Positions 52,616 to 62,323 of a stretch of 64,000 nt of DNA are shown in pieces. The notes beneath the pieces were generated by a model, which saw only the letters and a program-made list of their open reading frames with translations, ran no database searches and had not been told where the DNA came from. The translations under genes and the position numbers were made by a program. Source of the DNA: Butyricicoccus_A sp963588905 (GTDB taxonomy: Bacteria; Bacillota; Clostridia; Oscillospirales; Butyricicoccaceae); NCBI GenBank assembly GCA_963588905.1, contig CAVAJF010000010.1, positions 1-64,000 on the forward strand. The letters are read 5' to 3'. Every line of letters starts with the position of its first letter. Position 1 is the first letter of the stretch.

Positions 52616-53349
52616 TTCTGTCGTCTTCCTTTCAAAATCGCCTCGCCCTGCAAGACATCCTCCGGGGTCGTGATTTTAATATTTTCATAACTGCCTTGGG
52701 TGATGGTAATCGGCTGTCCCAATGCCGTGACTGCACCGCAGTCATCGGTCAAATTGGCACCGGATTCCAGTGCCTTGGTTAACGCTGCGCGAATCAAATC
52801 AATGTCAAAGCACTGCGGTGTTTGTACAGCAATCACGCTCTCCCGCGCAACATTTTTCACCATTTTTCCGTTTTTGATGACCTGAATGCTGTCCTTGCAG
52901 GCAACACCCGGCGCAGCTGCCGAATCACGCATCGCCGTTTCCACAGCTTCTGTGATAATTTCTTCCGTGATGAGCGGACGCGCCGCATCGTGGATTGCCA
53001 CATAGCCAATCTCTTTATCGCAGGCGAGAATGCCTTTGAGCACAGAATGCTCTCGTGTCGCGCCGCCCTCTACAATTTTATGCACTTTACTGATATTCCA
53101 GTCCGCGCACAGAGAAGCATATGTGACCTGATCCTGCTTGCGGCACACGAGCACAATGCCGTCAATCGCTTCACACGCCTCAAAAACCTGCAGCGTGCGG
53201 CATAAAATCGGCTGCCCGTGCAGTTCCATTACCAGTTTATTTCCTCCGCCCATTCTCTGCGAAGATCCAGCCGCAGGAATAATGGCATAAACTTGCTTGC
53301 CGCGTGCTTGCTGCTTGTCCTGTATCTTTTTCTTCCGTAAATTCAGCAT
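52612..53349 (-). CDS. ispD: 2-C-methyl-D-erythritol 4-phosphate cytidylyltransferase
   Basis: This 245-residue enzyme activates MEP with CTP. The nucleotide loop is IIPAAGSSQRMGGGNK (near 24-39), with HDAARPLITEEII, QTPQCF and LTDDCGAV as family marks. An N-terminal Lys-rich tail of about 18 residues is extra; a later start could be real but no better ribosome site is seen. It lies 30 bases after the CarD gene. Confidence 0.95.
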   Translation of the reverse strand: MLNLRKKKIQDKQQARGKQVYAIIPAAGSSQRMGGGNKLVMELHGQPILCRTLQVFEACEAIDGIVLVCRKQDQVTYASLCADWNISKVHKIVEGGATREHSVLKGILACDKEIGYVAIHDAARPLITEEIITEAVETAMRDSAAAPGVACKDSIQVIKNGKMVKNVARESVIAVQTPQCFDIDLIRAALTKALESGANLTDDCGAVTALGQPITITQGSYENIKITTPEDVLQGEAILKGRRQK

Positions 53350-53379
53350 GGGTTGATTCCTTTCCGTTGCTGGATTTTT

Positions 53380-53889
53380 TTATCTTTTCCACAGCTTGCT
53401 CCACTGCGGTTCCAGCTTTTTTTCTATCTCTTCTCTCGTTGCAGAGACAGCCAGCATCAGCTCTGAATACAAAATTTTCTCTGCGCATTCGAGTACGCGT
53501 TTTTCACTTCCCGCCAACGCTCGCCGTTTACCGCGCAAATGCAGGCAAACAACAACCTGTGCTACCTGTCGAATGTTTCCGGAACGAATGCGCGCCATGT
53601 TTTCGCGCTGTCTACAGCTCCAATTGGCAGATTGTCTCGGAAGCGGGCCAATATTTCCCGCTAAAATCTCTTGCGCCGTCTGTTTCGAGCAAATATGCCG
53701 TAGGCCAAGGTGTGCCGCACACGCGACCGGAATGAGCAAATCCGCATCATCTAATACCAGATGCATTGCATAGTACGCTTGTCGTCTGTCTCCGTTTTGT
53801 CGAATGGGAATGGATGTGATCGTCCCTGCACCATGCAGGGGATGAAGGACTTGATCTCCGACAGAGAACGTTTGTATCACCTCATTCAT
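53380..53889 (-). CDS. CarD-like transcriptional regulator
   Basis: This 169-residue protein starts with a CarD/RNA-polymerase-interaction domain (FSVGDQVLHPLHGAGTITSI, YYAMHLVLDDADLLIPV) and has a basic helical C-terminus. CarD proteins bind the polymerase beta subunit and stabilise open promoter complexes. It lies 30 bases upstream of ispD, a common arrangement in Clostridia, and is 6 bases after the M50 protease gene. Confidence 0.9.
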   Translation of the reverse strand: MNEVIQTFSVGDQVLHPLHGAGTITSIPIRQNGDRRQAYYAMHLVLDDADLLIPVACAAHLGLRHICSKQTAQEILAGNIGPLPRQSANWSCRQRENMARIRSGNIRQVAQVVVCLHLRGKRRALAGSEKRVLECAEKILYSELMLAVSATREEIEKKLEPQWSKLWKR

Positions 53890-53895
53890 CCAGCT

Positions 53896-54495
53896 CTATT
53901 CTTTGTAAATAATAGCATATTTTTGTGTATCACGCAAGAAAGCAACATGGCTCCCCAACAGGCAAACCCCCACCGCCAATCCTGTCGGATTGCTGCCCGT
54001 CTGATACAGCAGGACGCCGCCAAAAACCGTCAGCGCAAATGCAGCCAGCACAGAAATCCATTGCAGCAGGCAGATACTTTGTTGTGCCGCGGCAGACGGA
54101 AGCAGCCGCAGCAAGCTGTGCACAGCAGCACCGCCATCCAGCGGCAAAATCGGCAGTAAATTGAATACTGACAGCACCAAATTGGCGCCTGCGCACATTG
54201 GCTGACGCACGGAAACAAACAGCATAGCGGCAAGCAGCCCCGCTGCCGGGCCTGCCAGCGCGACCATGCACTCACGCGCATCAGAGAGCCATTTGCTCTG
54301 TACCATAACCGCTCCCGCCGCATGAAGGCGTATGCACGCGATATGACCGCCCAAGCACACAATGGCCGCCGCGTGTCCCAATTCATGTATCACTGCCGCA
54401 AGTACAAACACCGGCAGTACATTCTGCGTGTCCAGCAAACAAAAGATCGCCCAAAATACATAAAACGAGGGCGATACAACCCATCGCCCCTTCAT
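53896..54495 (-). CDS. Site-2 protease family (M50) membrane metalloprotease, SpoIVFB-like
   Basis: This 199-residue multi-helix protein has the zinc motif HELGH near residue 38 and the third-ligand motif LLPILPLDGG near 125-134. This organisation matches SpoIVFB and related intramembrane proteases. It is shorter than SpoIVFB and lacks a CBS domain. The upstream small membrane protein overlaps it by ATGA. A role in sporulation or envelope signalling is inference. Confidence 0.88.
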   Translation of the reverse strand: MKGRWVVSPSFYVFWAIFCLLDTQNVLPVFVLAAVIHELGHAAAIVCLGGHIACIRLHAAGAVMVQSKWLSDARECMVALAGPAAGLLAAMLFVSVRQPMCAGANLVLSVFNLLPILPLDGGAAVHSLLRLLPSAAAQQSICLLQWISVLAAFALTVFGGVLLYQTGSNPTGLAVGVCLLGSHVAFLRDTQKYAIIYKE

Positions 54496-54692
54496 CTGTC
54501 AGAAGAAAACACAGCGGTCAACTCGCCCCAATCCTGTTCTATCATTTGACTGCCCAAAACAGAGACGACGCTTCCCGCTCTGCTCTCCGGCAGGAAGGAT
54601 AGCGTACCAGCTGCACGCAGCCACTGTACCGTTGCAAAGATTCCCAGACAGATCCCCGCACACACCAGTGCACTCCGAATTGTCCCATCCAT
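54492..54692 (-). CDS. Small single-pass membrane protein upstream of the M50 protease
   Basis: A 66-residue protein with one hydrophobic helix near the N-terminus (ALVCAGICLGIFATVQWL) and an outer tail. GAAGGAGGG precedes the ATG at 54692; the longer open frame is not needed. It overlaps the M50 gene by ATGA. Position recalls SpoIVFA before SpoIVFB, but it is far shorter and no homology can be claimed. Confidence 0.7.
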   Translation of the reverse strand: MDGTIRSALVCAGICLGIFATVQWLRAAGTLSFLPESRAGSVVSVLGSQMIEQDWGELTAVFSSDR

Positions 54693-54733
54693 TCGGTATC
54701 CCTCCTTCCCTGTTATCCTATGCGGCAATGCAC

Positions 54734-54765
54734 AAAAAAAGACCGTTCGGTTGCCCGAACGGTCT
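54734..54765 (-). terminator. Intrinsic terminator after glcK
   Basis: On the minus strand an 11-base GC-rich stem (54740-54750 with 54755-54765) precedes a seven-T tract. Confidence 0.95.
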
Positions 54766-54785
54766 GATTTTCGCTTAAGTAGGGA

Positions 54786-55730
54786 TTACTGTTCAATCTG
54801 TACGAGGCGAACCGCGCCGGTGATGCCGGCTTCGTTTCCCAGCGTTGCCTGTAAAATCGGCGTACCGCGCAGCGGCGGGAATACCTTTGCATCGTATGCA
54901 CGGCGAATCGGCGCAAGCAGAACATCTCCTGCTGCCGCCATACCGCCGCCAAATAAAAATGCTTCCGGATTGACGATGCAGCCAATGCAGGCAAGCGCAG
55001 TGCCCAAGACTTCCGCCGCACGGTCAATGCACTGCTGTGCCAGCGCATCTCCTGCCGCACAGCAGTCGCAGACATCCTTTGCGGTTAATGTCTCAATATT
55101 TCGCATAGCAGACGGCTGTTCGGTCTCACAGAGCAGATGCTTCGCATAGCTCAGCACGCCGGTTGCCGAACCTGCCAGCTCAACACAGTCTGATTTTCCG
55201 CAATTGCAGTCGTGGTCAGCGTCATGTACGACCGGTAAATGGCCGACTTCTCCGCCGCCGCCCTGGAATCCAGAGACAATCTTGCCGTCCAGAATGATGC
55301 CGCCGCCGACACCGGTGCCCAGCGTCAACAGCGCGACGCTTTGGTAATCTTTACCTGCGCCCTTCCATTGTTCGCCCAATGCGGCAATATTCGCGTCATT
55401 TTCAACATATACCGGCAAACCGGTTCGTCTGCCCAGCTCTTCTGCGACATTGACAACATCCCAGCCGACATTCACACAGCCATTGACAATGCTTTTCTTG
55501 AGTACCGGTCCCGGTACACCGATGCCAATACCTGCGGTTCGAGCATTATCAATGTCAAATTCCTGCTGCGCTGCATACACGGCCGCCGCAATATCATCCA
55601 GTACATGAACACCGCCGTTTTCTTTTCTCGTTGGAATTTCCCATTTCTTGATCCAGTTGGATTTTTCGCTGTACAATCCCATTTTTACGGTTGTTCCGCC
55701 AACGTCTACGCCAAAGTAATACTCTTTCAT
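54786..55730 (-). CDS. glcK: ROK family glucokinase
   Basis: This 314-residue ROK kinase has the ATP loop GVDVGGTTVKMG, LGTGVGGGIILDGK, the substrate motif GEVGHLPV and the zinc cluster CNCGKSDCVE. It phosphorylates glucose with ATP. The start at 55730 overlaps the mutY stop by ATGA; the longer frame to 55892 lies within mutY. It lies downstream of mutY and glgX-type genes, so it could process glucose released from glycogen. Confidence 0.92.
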   Translation of the reverse strand: MKEYYFGVDVGGTTVKMGLYSEKSNWIKKWEIPTRKENGGVHVLDDIAAAVYAAQQEFDIDNARTAGIGIGVPGPVLKKSIVNGCVNVGWDVVNVAEELGRRTGLPVYVENDANIAALGEQWKGAGKDYQSVALLTLGTGVGGGIILDGKIVSGFQGGGGEVGHLPVVHDADHDCNCGKSDCVELAGSATGVLSYAKHLLCETEQPSAMRNIETLTAKDVCDCCAAGDALAQQCIDRAAEVLGTALACIGCIVNPEAFLFGGGMAAAGDVLLAPIRRAYDAKVFPPLRGTPILQATLGNEAGITGAVRLVQIEQ

Positions 55731-56788
55731 TGCCGTTGTCTCCTTGTCTCTTTTGTTTCTGCCTGCAGCGCAATCGCGCGATAGACACGAAATGCACTGG
55801 GAAGTGCAATCTCCTGCTCTAACTGCTGCGGTGTCACCCAGGTAAACATACCGCCGTCTGTCGTCTGCGCCTGCACGCCAGTCATGTGCCATTCCAAGTG
55901 AGTGAATATATGTTTTGCTTGTTTCAATGGTCTTTGCCCAGTTAATGACACGCCAAACACCTGCTCGGCGTCTTCTTCAGCCAATACATTCGGGAACTCC
56001 CACAAGTTGGCCAACAGACCCTTTGCCGGCCGCTTGCGCAGGGCAATTCTGCCGTCCTTCCAAATCAAATACACCACACGCTGTTCAATCGGGCGCACTT
56101 TTTTTGGTTTCTTTTTCGGGAAATCCTGCTGCGCTCCCAATCTCTGTGCTTCGCACAAATCAGCAACGGGACAGTGCGCACAGTCCGGCACACCATGCGG
56201 TACACAAATCATCGCACCCAATTCCATGAGTGCCTGATTGCAGTCACCCGGGCAATCCGCTGGCATAACCGGCTGCAGCTCCTGTTCTGCCTGCTTTTTT
56301 ACTTTCTGAGACGTAATATCCCAATCTCGCGCGAACAAACGCGACAACACGCGCAGCACATTGCCATCTACCGCCGGACAGCACTGCCCGCCCGCAATAG
56401 AGGCAACAGCTCCCGCCGTGTACGAACCGATGCCTGATAACGTCAACAGCGATTCTCTGTCGCACGGCATTGTGCCGCCAAATTCCGTACAGACGGTTCG
56501 TGCAGCCTTTTGCAAATTGCGGGCGCGGGAATAATACCCCAAGCCTTCCCACAATTTGAGCAGCTGATCCTCAGGAACTTCCGCCAGTGCCTGTACTGTC
56601 GGAAGCGCCTGTAAAAACCGCTCATAGTACGGAATGACCGCCTGCACCCGCGTCTGTTGCAGCATAATTTCCGAGATCCAAATCGCATATGGATCTGTTG
56701 TCCTTCGCCACGGCAAATCCCGATGATCCTGCTGATACCAGACACATAGGCGGCGCAGAGCCTCTTTTATTACTTTCTGCTGTTTCAT
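55727..56788 (-). CDS. mutY: Adenine DNA glycosylase MutY
   Basis: This 353-residue glycosylase removes A opposite 8-oxoG. It has the HhH motif LSGIGSYTAGAVASIA with the catalytic Asp in DGNVLRVLSRLF downstream, iron-sulfur ligands CVPHGVPDCAHCPVADLC (C-x7-C-x2-C-x5-C), and a C-terminal Nudix-like 8-oxoG recognition domain (about 230-350). It follows glgX by one base and overlaps glcK. Confidence 0.95.
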   Translation of the reverse strand: MKQQKVIKEALRRLCVWYQQDHRDLPWRRTTDPYAIWISEIMLQQTRVQAVIPYYERFLQALPTVQALAEVPEDQLLKLWEGLGYYSRARNLQKAARTVCTEFGGTMPCDRESLLTLSGIGSYTAGAVASIAGGQCCPAVDGNVLRVLSRLFARDWDITSQKVKKQAEQELQPVMPADCPGDCNQALMELGAMICVPHGVPDCAHCPVADLCEAQRLGAQQDFPKKKPKKVRPIEQRVVYLIWKDGRIALRKRPAKGLLANLWEFPNVLAEEDAEQVFGVSLTGQRPLKQAKHIFTHLEWHMTGVQAQTTDGGMFTWVTPQQLEQEIALPSAFRVYRAIALQAETKETRRQRQ

Positions 56789-56789
56789 C

Positions 56790-58952
56790 TTACTGTGCCA
56801 CGAGAATCATCACAGAACGCGGCTGCACCCAGAGAATGCCGCTGCGCACGCACTGCATATCCTCCACATTTTCAATACAATCACTGTCCGGGCCATTAAA
56901 CGTATTGACAGCAATATACCAGCACTTGCCCTCCGGCAGTTCCGGCAGACAGACTTGATGTCCTTCCCAATGGGAATTCATCACGATATGCACAATATCA
57001 TCCTCTGTATCTTGAATATTGCGTCCCGCGAATGTCACGCCAATGACACGGGAATCATACTGGTAGTTTGCATCCCATGGTGTCATGGCGTGCAGACTGG
57101 TCTCCGGGAAGCGGCTCTTTGCCGGTCGGGTATGGCGGCGCAAAATCGGATGCTTTTTGCGAAAATGAATCATATACCGGAAGAAATGATACAAATCCTG
57201 ATTCTTTTTCAAATCATCCCAATTGAGCCACGAAATTTCATTGTCCTGACAGTACGCATTGTTATTGCCAAACTGCGAGTTGCCAAACTCATCGCCCGCC
57301 AGGAACATCGGTGTGCCGCGCGAGCACATCAGCACAGTCACCGCATTCTTTTGCAAGCGGCGGCGCAGGTTGTTGACATCCTGATTCTCAGTCTCGCCTT
57401 CTTCTCCGCAGTTCCAACTGTTATTATTGTTGTCACCATCGGTATTTTCCCAACCGTTCGCTTCGTTGTGTTTGGCATTATACGAGAACAAATCGTTGAG
57501 CGTAAATCCATCATGACAAGTAATAAAGTTGACGGATGCGCATTCGCCGCGTTCATCCGGCTGGTACAGATCCGGTGAACCGAGCATACGATAGGTTAGC
57601 TGGGTTGCCATGCCGCCGTCACCCTTGAGGAAGCAGCGCACATCATCTCGATATTTACCGTTCCACTCTGCCCAGCGATTGCTGCGCGATGGGAATGAGC
57701 CTACCTGATACAATCCGCCTGCATCCCAAGCCTCTGCAATCAGTTTGACATTGCTGAGAATAGGGTCAACCGCCAGAGACTCCAGCAGCGGCGGATTGTG
57801 CATCGGCGTGCCGTCCTCATTTCGTCCGAGAATGGATGCCAAATCAAACCGGAAGCCATCAATCCGGTACTCAATGACCCAATAGCGCAAACAGGCAACG
57901 ATCATCTGGTGTACAATCGGATGGTTGCAGTTCACGGTATTTCCGCAGCCACTGAAATTATAATAGGTTCCATCCGGCGCAAGCAGATAATAAATCGAAT
58001 TGTCAACGCCTTTGAGCGAGAAAATCGGGCCGTCTTGATTTCCTTCTGCTGTGTGGTTAAACACGACATCCAAAATGATTTCCATGCCGTTTTTATGCAG
58101 CGCACGCACCAGCTTGCGCAGCTCATCGCCCTCATGTGTCAGCTCATGATCTGCCGAATAGGCAGTGTTCGGCGCAAAGAAGCATACCGGATTATATCCC
58201 CAATAATCGAGCAATAATTTCCCATCATGCACACGCATATCCCGCATTTCATCGAACTCAAAAATCGGCATGAGCTCTACCGCATTGATGCCGAGATCTT
58301 TTAAATACGGAATTTTTTCAATGATGCCGTCAAACGTGCCCGGATTTGCCACGCCAGACGATTCATGCTTGGTAAATCCGCGCACATGCATTTCATAAAT
58401 AACCAAATCCTGCATAGGAATATGCGGGGACTGCACGTTTTCCCAATTGAAATACGACGAGACAATGCGGCCACGATAACTGCTGCCGGGAATCGCCTTG
58501 GTTCCCCATTTAGACTGACCTGCAACAGCACGGGCATACGGATCGAGGATAATATTATCTGGATTAAACAACATGCCGCGCGCCGGGTCATAGGGGCCGT
58601 CTATGCTGTAGGCGTATTCAAACTCTCCAATATCCAGACCAAAAACAATCATTGCGTATACATTTCCCACGCGATATTCCTCTGGGAATGGAAGCACGGC
58701 AAACGGTTTCTGCGCCCAACGACGGAACAGCAGCAAAGAAATGCTCGTTGCCCCCATAGAAGATATGGTAAAGTTCACACCGTTCGGCAATTCATATGCA
58801 CCATTTTCCAAACAATATCCCTTGCAGGTCTGATAGCCTGCAATTTCACGCATCGGATGCTGAAAAAAGCGCACGTTTGGTGCACAGAAAGCTGCATGTT
58901 CTCCCGTCTCTCTACCATATCCCATCATTTTAGAATGACCCTGTTCGGTCAT
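56790..58952 (-). CDS. glgX: Glycogen debranching enzyme, GlgX/isoamylase type (GH13)
   Basis: This 720-residue GH13 enzyme has an N-terminal CBM48-like domain (about 10-150), then the catalytic barrel. The nucleophile block is YRIDGFRFDLASILG, the acid/base is LIAEAWDAGG and the stabiliser ITCHDGFTLNDLF. It hydrolyses alpha-1,6 branches of glycogen or starch. The start at 58952 follows GAGGTGG; the frame to 59102 is longer than the family. It is adjacent to mutY and upstream of glucokinase, so glucose use may follow. Confidence 0.93.
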   Translation of the reverse strand: MTEQGHSKMMGYGRETGEHAAFCAPNVRFFQHPMREIAGYQTCKGYCLENGAYELPNGVNFTISSMGATSISLLLFRRWAQKPFAVLPFPEEYRVGNVYAMIVFGLDIGEFEYAYSIDGPYDPARGMLFNPDNIILDPYARAVAGQSKWGTKAIPGSSYRGRIVSSYFNWENVQSPHIPMQDLVIYEMHVRGFTKHESSGVANPGTFDGIIEKIPYLKDLGINAVELMPIFEFDEMRDMRVHDGKLLLDYWGYNPVCFFAPNTAYSADHELTHEGDELRKLVRALHKNGMEIILDVVFNHTAEGNQDGPIFSLKGVDNSIYYLLAPDGTYYNFSGCGNTVNCNHPIVHQMIVACLRYWVIEYRIDGFRFDLASILGRNEDGTPMHNPPLLESLAVDPILSNVKLIAEAWDAGGLYQVGSFPSRSNRWAEWNGKYRDDVRCFLKGDGGMATQLTYRMLGSPDLYQPDERGECASVNFITCHDGFTLNDLFSYNAKHNEANGWENTDGDNNNNSWNCGEEGETENQDVNNLRRRLQKNAVTVLMCSRGTPMFLAGDEFGNSQFGNNNAYCQDNEISWLNWDDLKKNQDLYHFFRYMIHFRKKHPILRRHTRPAKSRFPETSLHAMTPWDANYQYDSRVIGVTFAGRNIQDTEDDIVHIVMNSHWEGHQVCLPELPEGKCWYIAVNTFNGPDSDCIENVEDMQCVRSGILWVQPRSVMILVAQ

Positions 58953-59096
58953 ATAATCCACCTCAATTTCAAACAGCGCATCAAAACGTGTCAGTTTTTC
59001 ATCTATGTTATTATTATTGCCTGTTTTGCTGAAAATGTCAATTATCTTTATACATAAATATACGCCCAAAGGCAAATCTATTCTGTATTTTGTCTG

Positions 59097-59125
59097 TTGC
59101 AATCTCCGACAATTATTGTTATACT
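59097..59125 (+). promoter_or_regulatory. Promoter of cysE
   Basis: -35 TTGCAA (59097-59102), 17-base spacer, -10 TATACT (59120-59125). The cysE ATG is 35 bases downstream. No T-box leader is seen. Confidence 0.75.
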
Positions 59126-59159
59126 ATTTTGTAAACATCTTCTAAGGGAGCAATCAAAT

Positions 59160-60083
59160 ATGTCTCATTTTAACGATCATTTGGACAGTATCGTGCGTCA
59201 ATTACAGGCAGGATATAATTCCAATGAACTATTTTTCAATAAAAACGGCTTAGAGCGCCCGAATCCCGGCGAAATCATTGATATTATCAATGATTTCCGT
59301 CAGCTGCTGTTTCCGGGATATTTTGGCGAAGACCAGCCGACCCGCACTTCTGCGCCGTATTTTGCCGGTCAAATGCTGCATCGCATCTATGAGCGTCTGT
59401 ATCCGCAGATCCGCGCCGCACTGGCATATCAGGAAGGTGCCCGTTCCCGTTCTGTCGAGCTGCGCGCAGAAGAAGCTGCCGCAGAATTGATGGCAGAGCT
59501 GCCGCGTCTGCAAAAGCTGCTGCTCATTGACGTAGAGGCCGCTCTCAACGGCGATCCGGCAGCCGGAAGCAAGGAACAGATCATTCTGTCCTATCCGGGA
59601 CTGCGCGCCATCTTCACATATCGTATTGCACACGAGCTGTATATCCGAAATGTTCCGTATATCCCGCGCATTATGACCGAGCACGCGCACAGCCGCACTG
59701 GTATTGACATTAACTCCGGTGCAACCATCGGTGAATATTTCTTTATCGACCACGGCACAGGCGTTGTTATCGGTGAGACAACAAATATCGGAAACAACGT
59801 CAAAATTTATCAGGGCGTTACACTGGGTGCACTGTCTACGCGCGCCGGTCTCAAGCTGGCGGGCAAAAAGCGTCATCCGACAATTGAGGATGATGTCACC
59901 ATCTACTCTAACGCTTCCGTTCTGGGCGGCAATACCGTCATTGGCCGGGGCTCGACAATTGGCGGCTCGGCATTTATCACGTCCTCTATTCCGCCGTTCT
60001 CTCGTGTCAGCATGAAAACCCCGGAGCTGACAGTTGATGACTTTGGCGAAAAGGAATATGAAGCATCTTGTGAAAGCAAATAA
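59160..60083 (+). CDS. cysE: Serine O-acetyltransferase
   Basis: This 307-residue acetyltransferase makes O-acetylserine for cysteine synthesis. A helical N-terminal domain (about 1-180) is followed by the left-handed beta-helix with hexapeptide repeats (SGATIGEYFFIDHGTGVVIG, YQGVTLGALS, VTIYSNASVLGG). It is the longer EpsC type. GGGAG lies upstream of the ATG at 59160; the longer open frame starts in the promoter. The small membrane-protein gene overlaps its end. Confidence 0.94.
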   Translation: MSHFNDHLDSIVRQLQAGYNSNELFFNKNGLERPNPGEIIDIINDFRQLLFPGYFGEDQPTRTSAPYFAGQMLHRIYERLYPQIRAALAYQEGARSRSVELRAEEAAAELMAELPRLQKLLLIDVEAALNGDPAAGSKEQIILSYPGLRAIFTYRIAHELYIRNVPYIPRIMTEHAHSRTGIDINSGATIGEYFFIDHGTGVVIGETTNIGNNVKIYQGVTLGALSTRAGLKLAGKKRHPTIEDDVTIYSNASVLGGNTVIGRGSTIGGSAFITSSIPPFSRVSMKTPELTVDDFGEKEYEASCESK

Positions 60084-60381
60084 AAAGAAAATATCTGCCA
60101 ATAAAATATTACCTTCGATACCGCTCGTACTTGGTATACTTTCCTTATTTTCCTTTGCGCTTTACTTTTACAGCGCAAACCATGCGCCATACAGCTATGT
60201 CGGCGTGATATTTTTAGGACCGTTACTCTCGTTTATTGGAATCGTTATTTCCATTATCACACGAAAAATCCGAAAAACACATCCTGCATTATGGATACTA
60301 GGGGTCATGAGCTGCCTGTTCGGTTTTATCGTATGCCTGTTTGTTTTTATCGTGCTGATATTACTCATGGCAACTAAATGA
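60058..60381 (+). CDS. Small membrane protein, hypothetical
   Basis: This 107-residue protein has three hydrophobic helices (about 20-40, 46-66 and 78-105) and a basic N-terminus, a DUF4190-like layout. The start at 60058 overlaps the cysE end by 26 bases and has AAGGA upstream; 60034 is an alternative. No function is known. Co-transcription with cysE is likely, and a terminator follows. Confidence 0.65.
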   Translation: MKHLVKANKKKISANKILPSIPLVLGILSLFSFALYFYSANHAPYSYVGVIFLGPLLSFIGIVISIITRKIRKTHPALWILGVMSCLFGFIVCLFVFIVLILLMATK

Positions 60382-60386
60382 AAAGG

Positions 60387-60436
60387 AAAAACCAGAACTG
60401 TAAGCTGATTCAGCCAACAGTTCTGGTTTTCTTTTT
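60387..60436 (+). terminator. Intrinsic terminator after the cysE unit
   Basis: A 14-base stem (60388-60401 with 60417-60430) and a T-rich tail. Confidence 0.93.
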
Positions 60437-60490
60437 ATCAGGTTAAAATTACTGTTTTATGAAGCCTCTGCATTCACAACGGTATATTTT

Positions 60491-61909
60491 TTACTTGACA
60501 ACCTGTACCTTAATCATGTTCGTGGTACCGGAAACGCCAATCGGCACACCAGAAGTGATAACCGCAATATCGCCAGACTGCATGAGTCCCTGATTCTTTG
60601 CCGTTTCCAGCGCAGAGTCAAACAGATCAAAGACATCATCAGTCTCTTTCAGCAGTACCGGAGAAACGCCCCAAGCCAAGTTCAGCTGATACCAAACCGT
60701 CTTTGTCGGGGTGCAGCCGATAATGCCGCAGGACGGACGATAGCGAGCGACCATACGCGCAGAACGGCCAGACTTGGTAACCGTAACGATGTCACGTGCA
60801 TTCAGGTCATATGCCGTCGTGCAGGTTGCGTGGCAAATGGCATCGGTGATGTCCGGATTTGCCTTTCTGGTGCGGACAAAGAAACGCTTGCGGTAGTCGA
60901 TGTCCTCTTCAGTGCGCTCTGCAATACGAGCCATCATCGTCAGTGCCTCTACCGGATACAGACCGGCAGCGGTCTCGCCGGACAGCATGATAGCACCGGT
61001 GCCATCATAAATCGCATTGGCAACATCAGTCACTTCTGCACGGGTCGGACGCGGGTTCTTCATCATAGAATCCAGCATCTGTGTTGCCGTGATAACCTGC
61101 TTGCCAGCCAATGTTACCTTCTTAATCAGCATCTTCTGAATCGGCGGAACATCCTCAGCCGGAATCTCAACGCCCATGTCGCCGCGGGCAATCATAACAC
61201 CGTCAGCCAGTGCAACAATGCCGTCAATGTTCTCAACGCCCTGCTGATTCTCAATCTTTGCAATGATGTTGATGTGTCCGCCGCCGTTTTCGTCGAGCAG
61301 CATACGCAGCTGCTGTACATCATCTGCGGTACGAACAAAGGAAGCTGCGATGAAGTCAACACCCTGCTCGATGCCAAACTTAATGTCAGACTTATCCTTA
61401 TCGCTCAGATACGGGATAGACAGATGGACATCCGGTACATTGATGCCCTTGTGGTTGGAAACAGCGCCATCATTCAGAACGCGGCACAGAATATCCTGCT
61501 CCTGGGTCTGCTCAACGCGCAGCTCAATCAGACCGTCATCAATCAGAATGCTGGTGCCAGCCTGTACATCCTGATACAGATCCGGATAGGTAATGGAAAT
61601 CTTATTCGGCGTGCCAAGACAGGCACGCGGGGTCAGACGAATCTGCTCACCTTTCTTGAGGAAAATCTTTCCGTCCTGCATATCACCGGTGCGGATTTCC
61701 GGACCCTTGGTGTCCAGCAGCAGAGCGATCGGAAGATTGTACTCCTCGCGGACAGCCTTTACGCGATCAATGCGCTGCTTGTGCTCTTCATGGCTGCCGT
61801 GGGAAAAATTGAAACGTGCGACATTCATGCCCGCACGCGCCATAGCGCGAAGCACTTCGATGTCATCAGTAGCTGGTCCCATTGTACAAATAATCTTCGT
61901 TTTTCTCAT
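60491..61909 (-). CDS. pyk: Pyruvate kinase
   Basis: This 472-residue enzyme converts PEP and ADP to pyruvate and ATP. The N-terminal RKTKIICTMGPAT and NVARFNFSHGSHEEH, the active-site IAKIENQQGVENIDGI and ARGDMGVEIP, and the ATQMLDSMMKNPRPTRAEVTDV block are canonical. The length fits the short form without the extra C-terminal PEP-utiliser domain of Bacillus. A GAGGAG ribosome site precedes the ATG. It stands alone. Confidence 0.97.
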   Translation of the reverse strand: MRKTKIICTMGPATDDIEVLRAMARAGMNVARFNFSHGSHEEHKQRIDRVKAVREEYNLPIALLLDTKGPEIRTGDMQDGKIFLKKGEQIRLTPRACLGTPNKISITYPDLYQDVQAGTSILIDDGLIELRVEQTQEQDILCRVLNDGAVSNHKGINVPDVHLSIPYLSDKDKSDIKFGIEQGVDFIAASFVRTADDVQQLRMLLDENGGGHINIIAKIENQQGVENIDGIVALADGVMIARGDMGVEIPAEDVPPIQKMLIKKVTLAGKQVITATQMLDSMMKNPRPTRAEVTDVANAIYDGTGAIMLSGETAAGLYPVEALTMMARIAERTEEDIDYRKRFFVRTRKANPDITDAICHATCTTAYDLNARDIVTVTKSGRSARMVARYRPSCGIIGCTPTKTVWYQLNLAWGVSPVLLKETDDVFDLFDSALETAKNQGLMQSGDIAVITSGVPIGVSGTTNMIKVQVVK

Positions 61910-62271
61910 AAGTACTCCTCACATTCGAAAATATCACACGGGTCCTCACAGATGGCAGAGCAGATGATGAAGGAAAAAATTCACACAGATAATTTTTCAA
62001 AATGTTTCAAAAATGTTACAATTTCGATTTATTTTATCTGCTTTCCCATCCATAAAGACCCGAATTAACCTGTTTTGTAATTTTAACACGCCGCTATAGC
62101 ATAGTCAATTGTTTTTCCCTACTATTCCCGCGCCATTTGCGCCTAAATATCATACATTTCTGACAAAATCTGTCGTTCTTCCCATGTTTCCCAAGGAAAA
62201 CTTACAAAATATCTACTCATTTCGTTCCATGATGCTCCAAATTATGTCAGAATTCCTGCATTCTGTACAGC
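61910..62271. other. Intergenic region between pyk and the NACHT gene
   Basis: This stretch is AT-rich and must hold the pyk promoter on the minus strand. I see no gene, repeat or attachment site in it. It marks the change from even-composition housekeeping DNA to the AT-rich accessory DNA at the right edge. Confidence 0.5.
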
Positions 62272-62300
62272 TTGTAAAATTCGACCGCGTTTGATAAAAT
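62272..62300 (+). promoter_or_regulatory. Promoter of the NACHT gene
   Basis: -35 TTGTAA (62272-62277), 17-base spacer, -10 TAAAAT (62295-62300). A GGCGGTGG ribosome site and the ATG at 62324 follow after a short leader. Confidence 0.75.
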
Positions 62301-62323
62301 AACAGAAGAAAGGCGGTGGACAC

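Noticed and set aside
60830..62068. 412-residue open frame on the plus strand
   Set aside because: Antisense of pyk; no ribosome site and no family motif.
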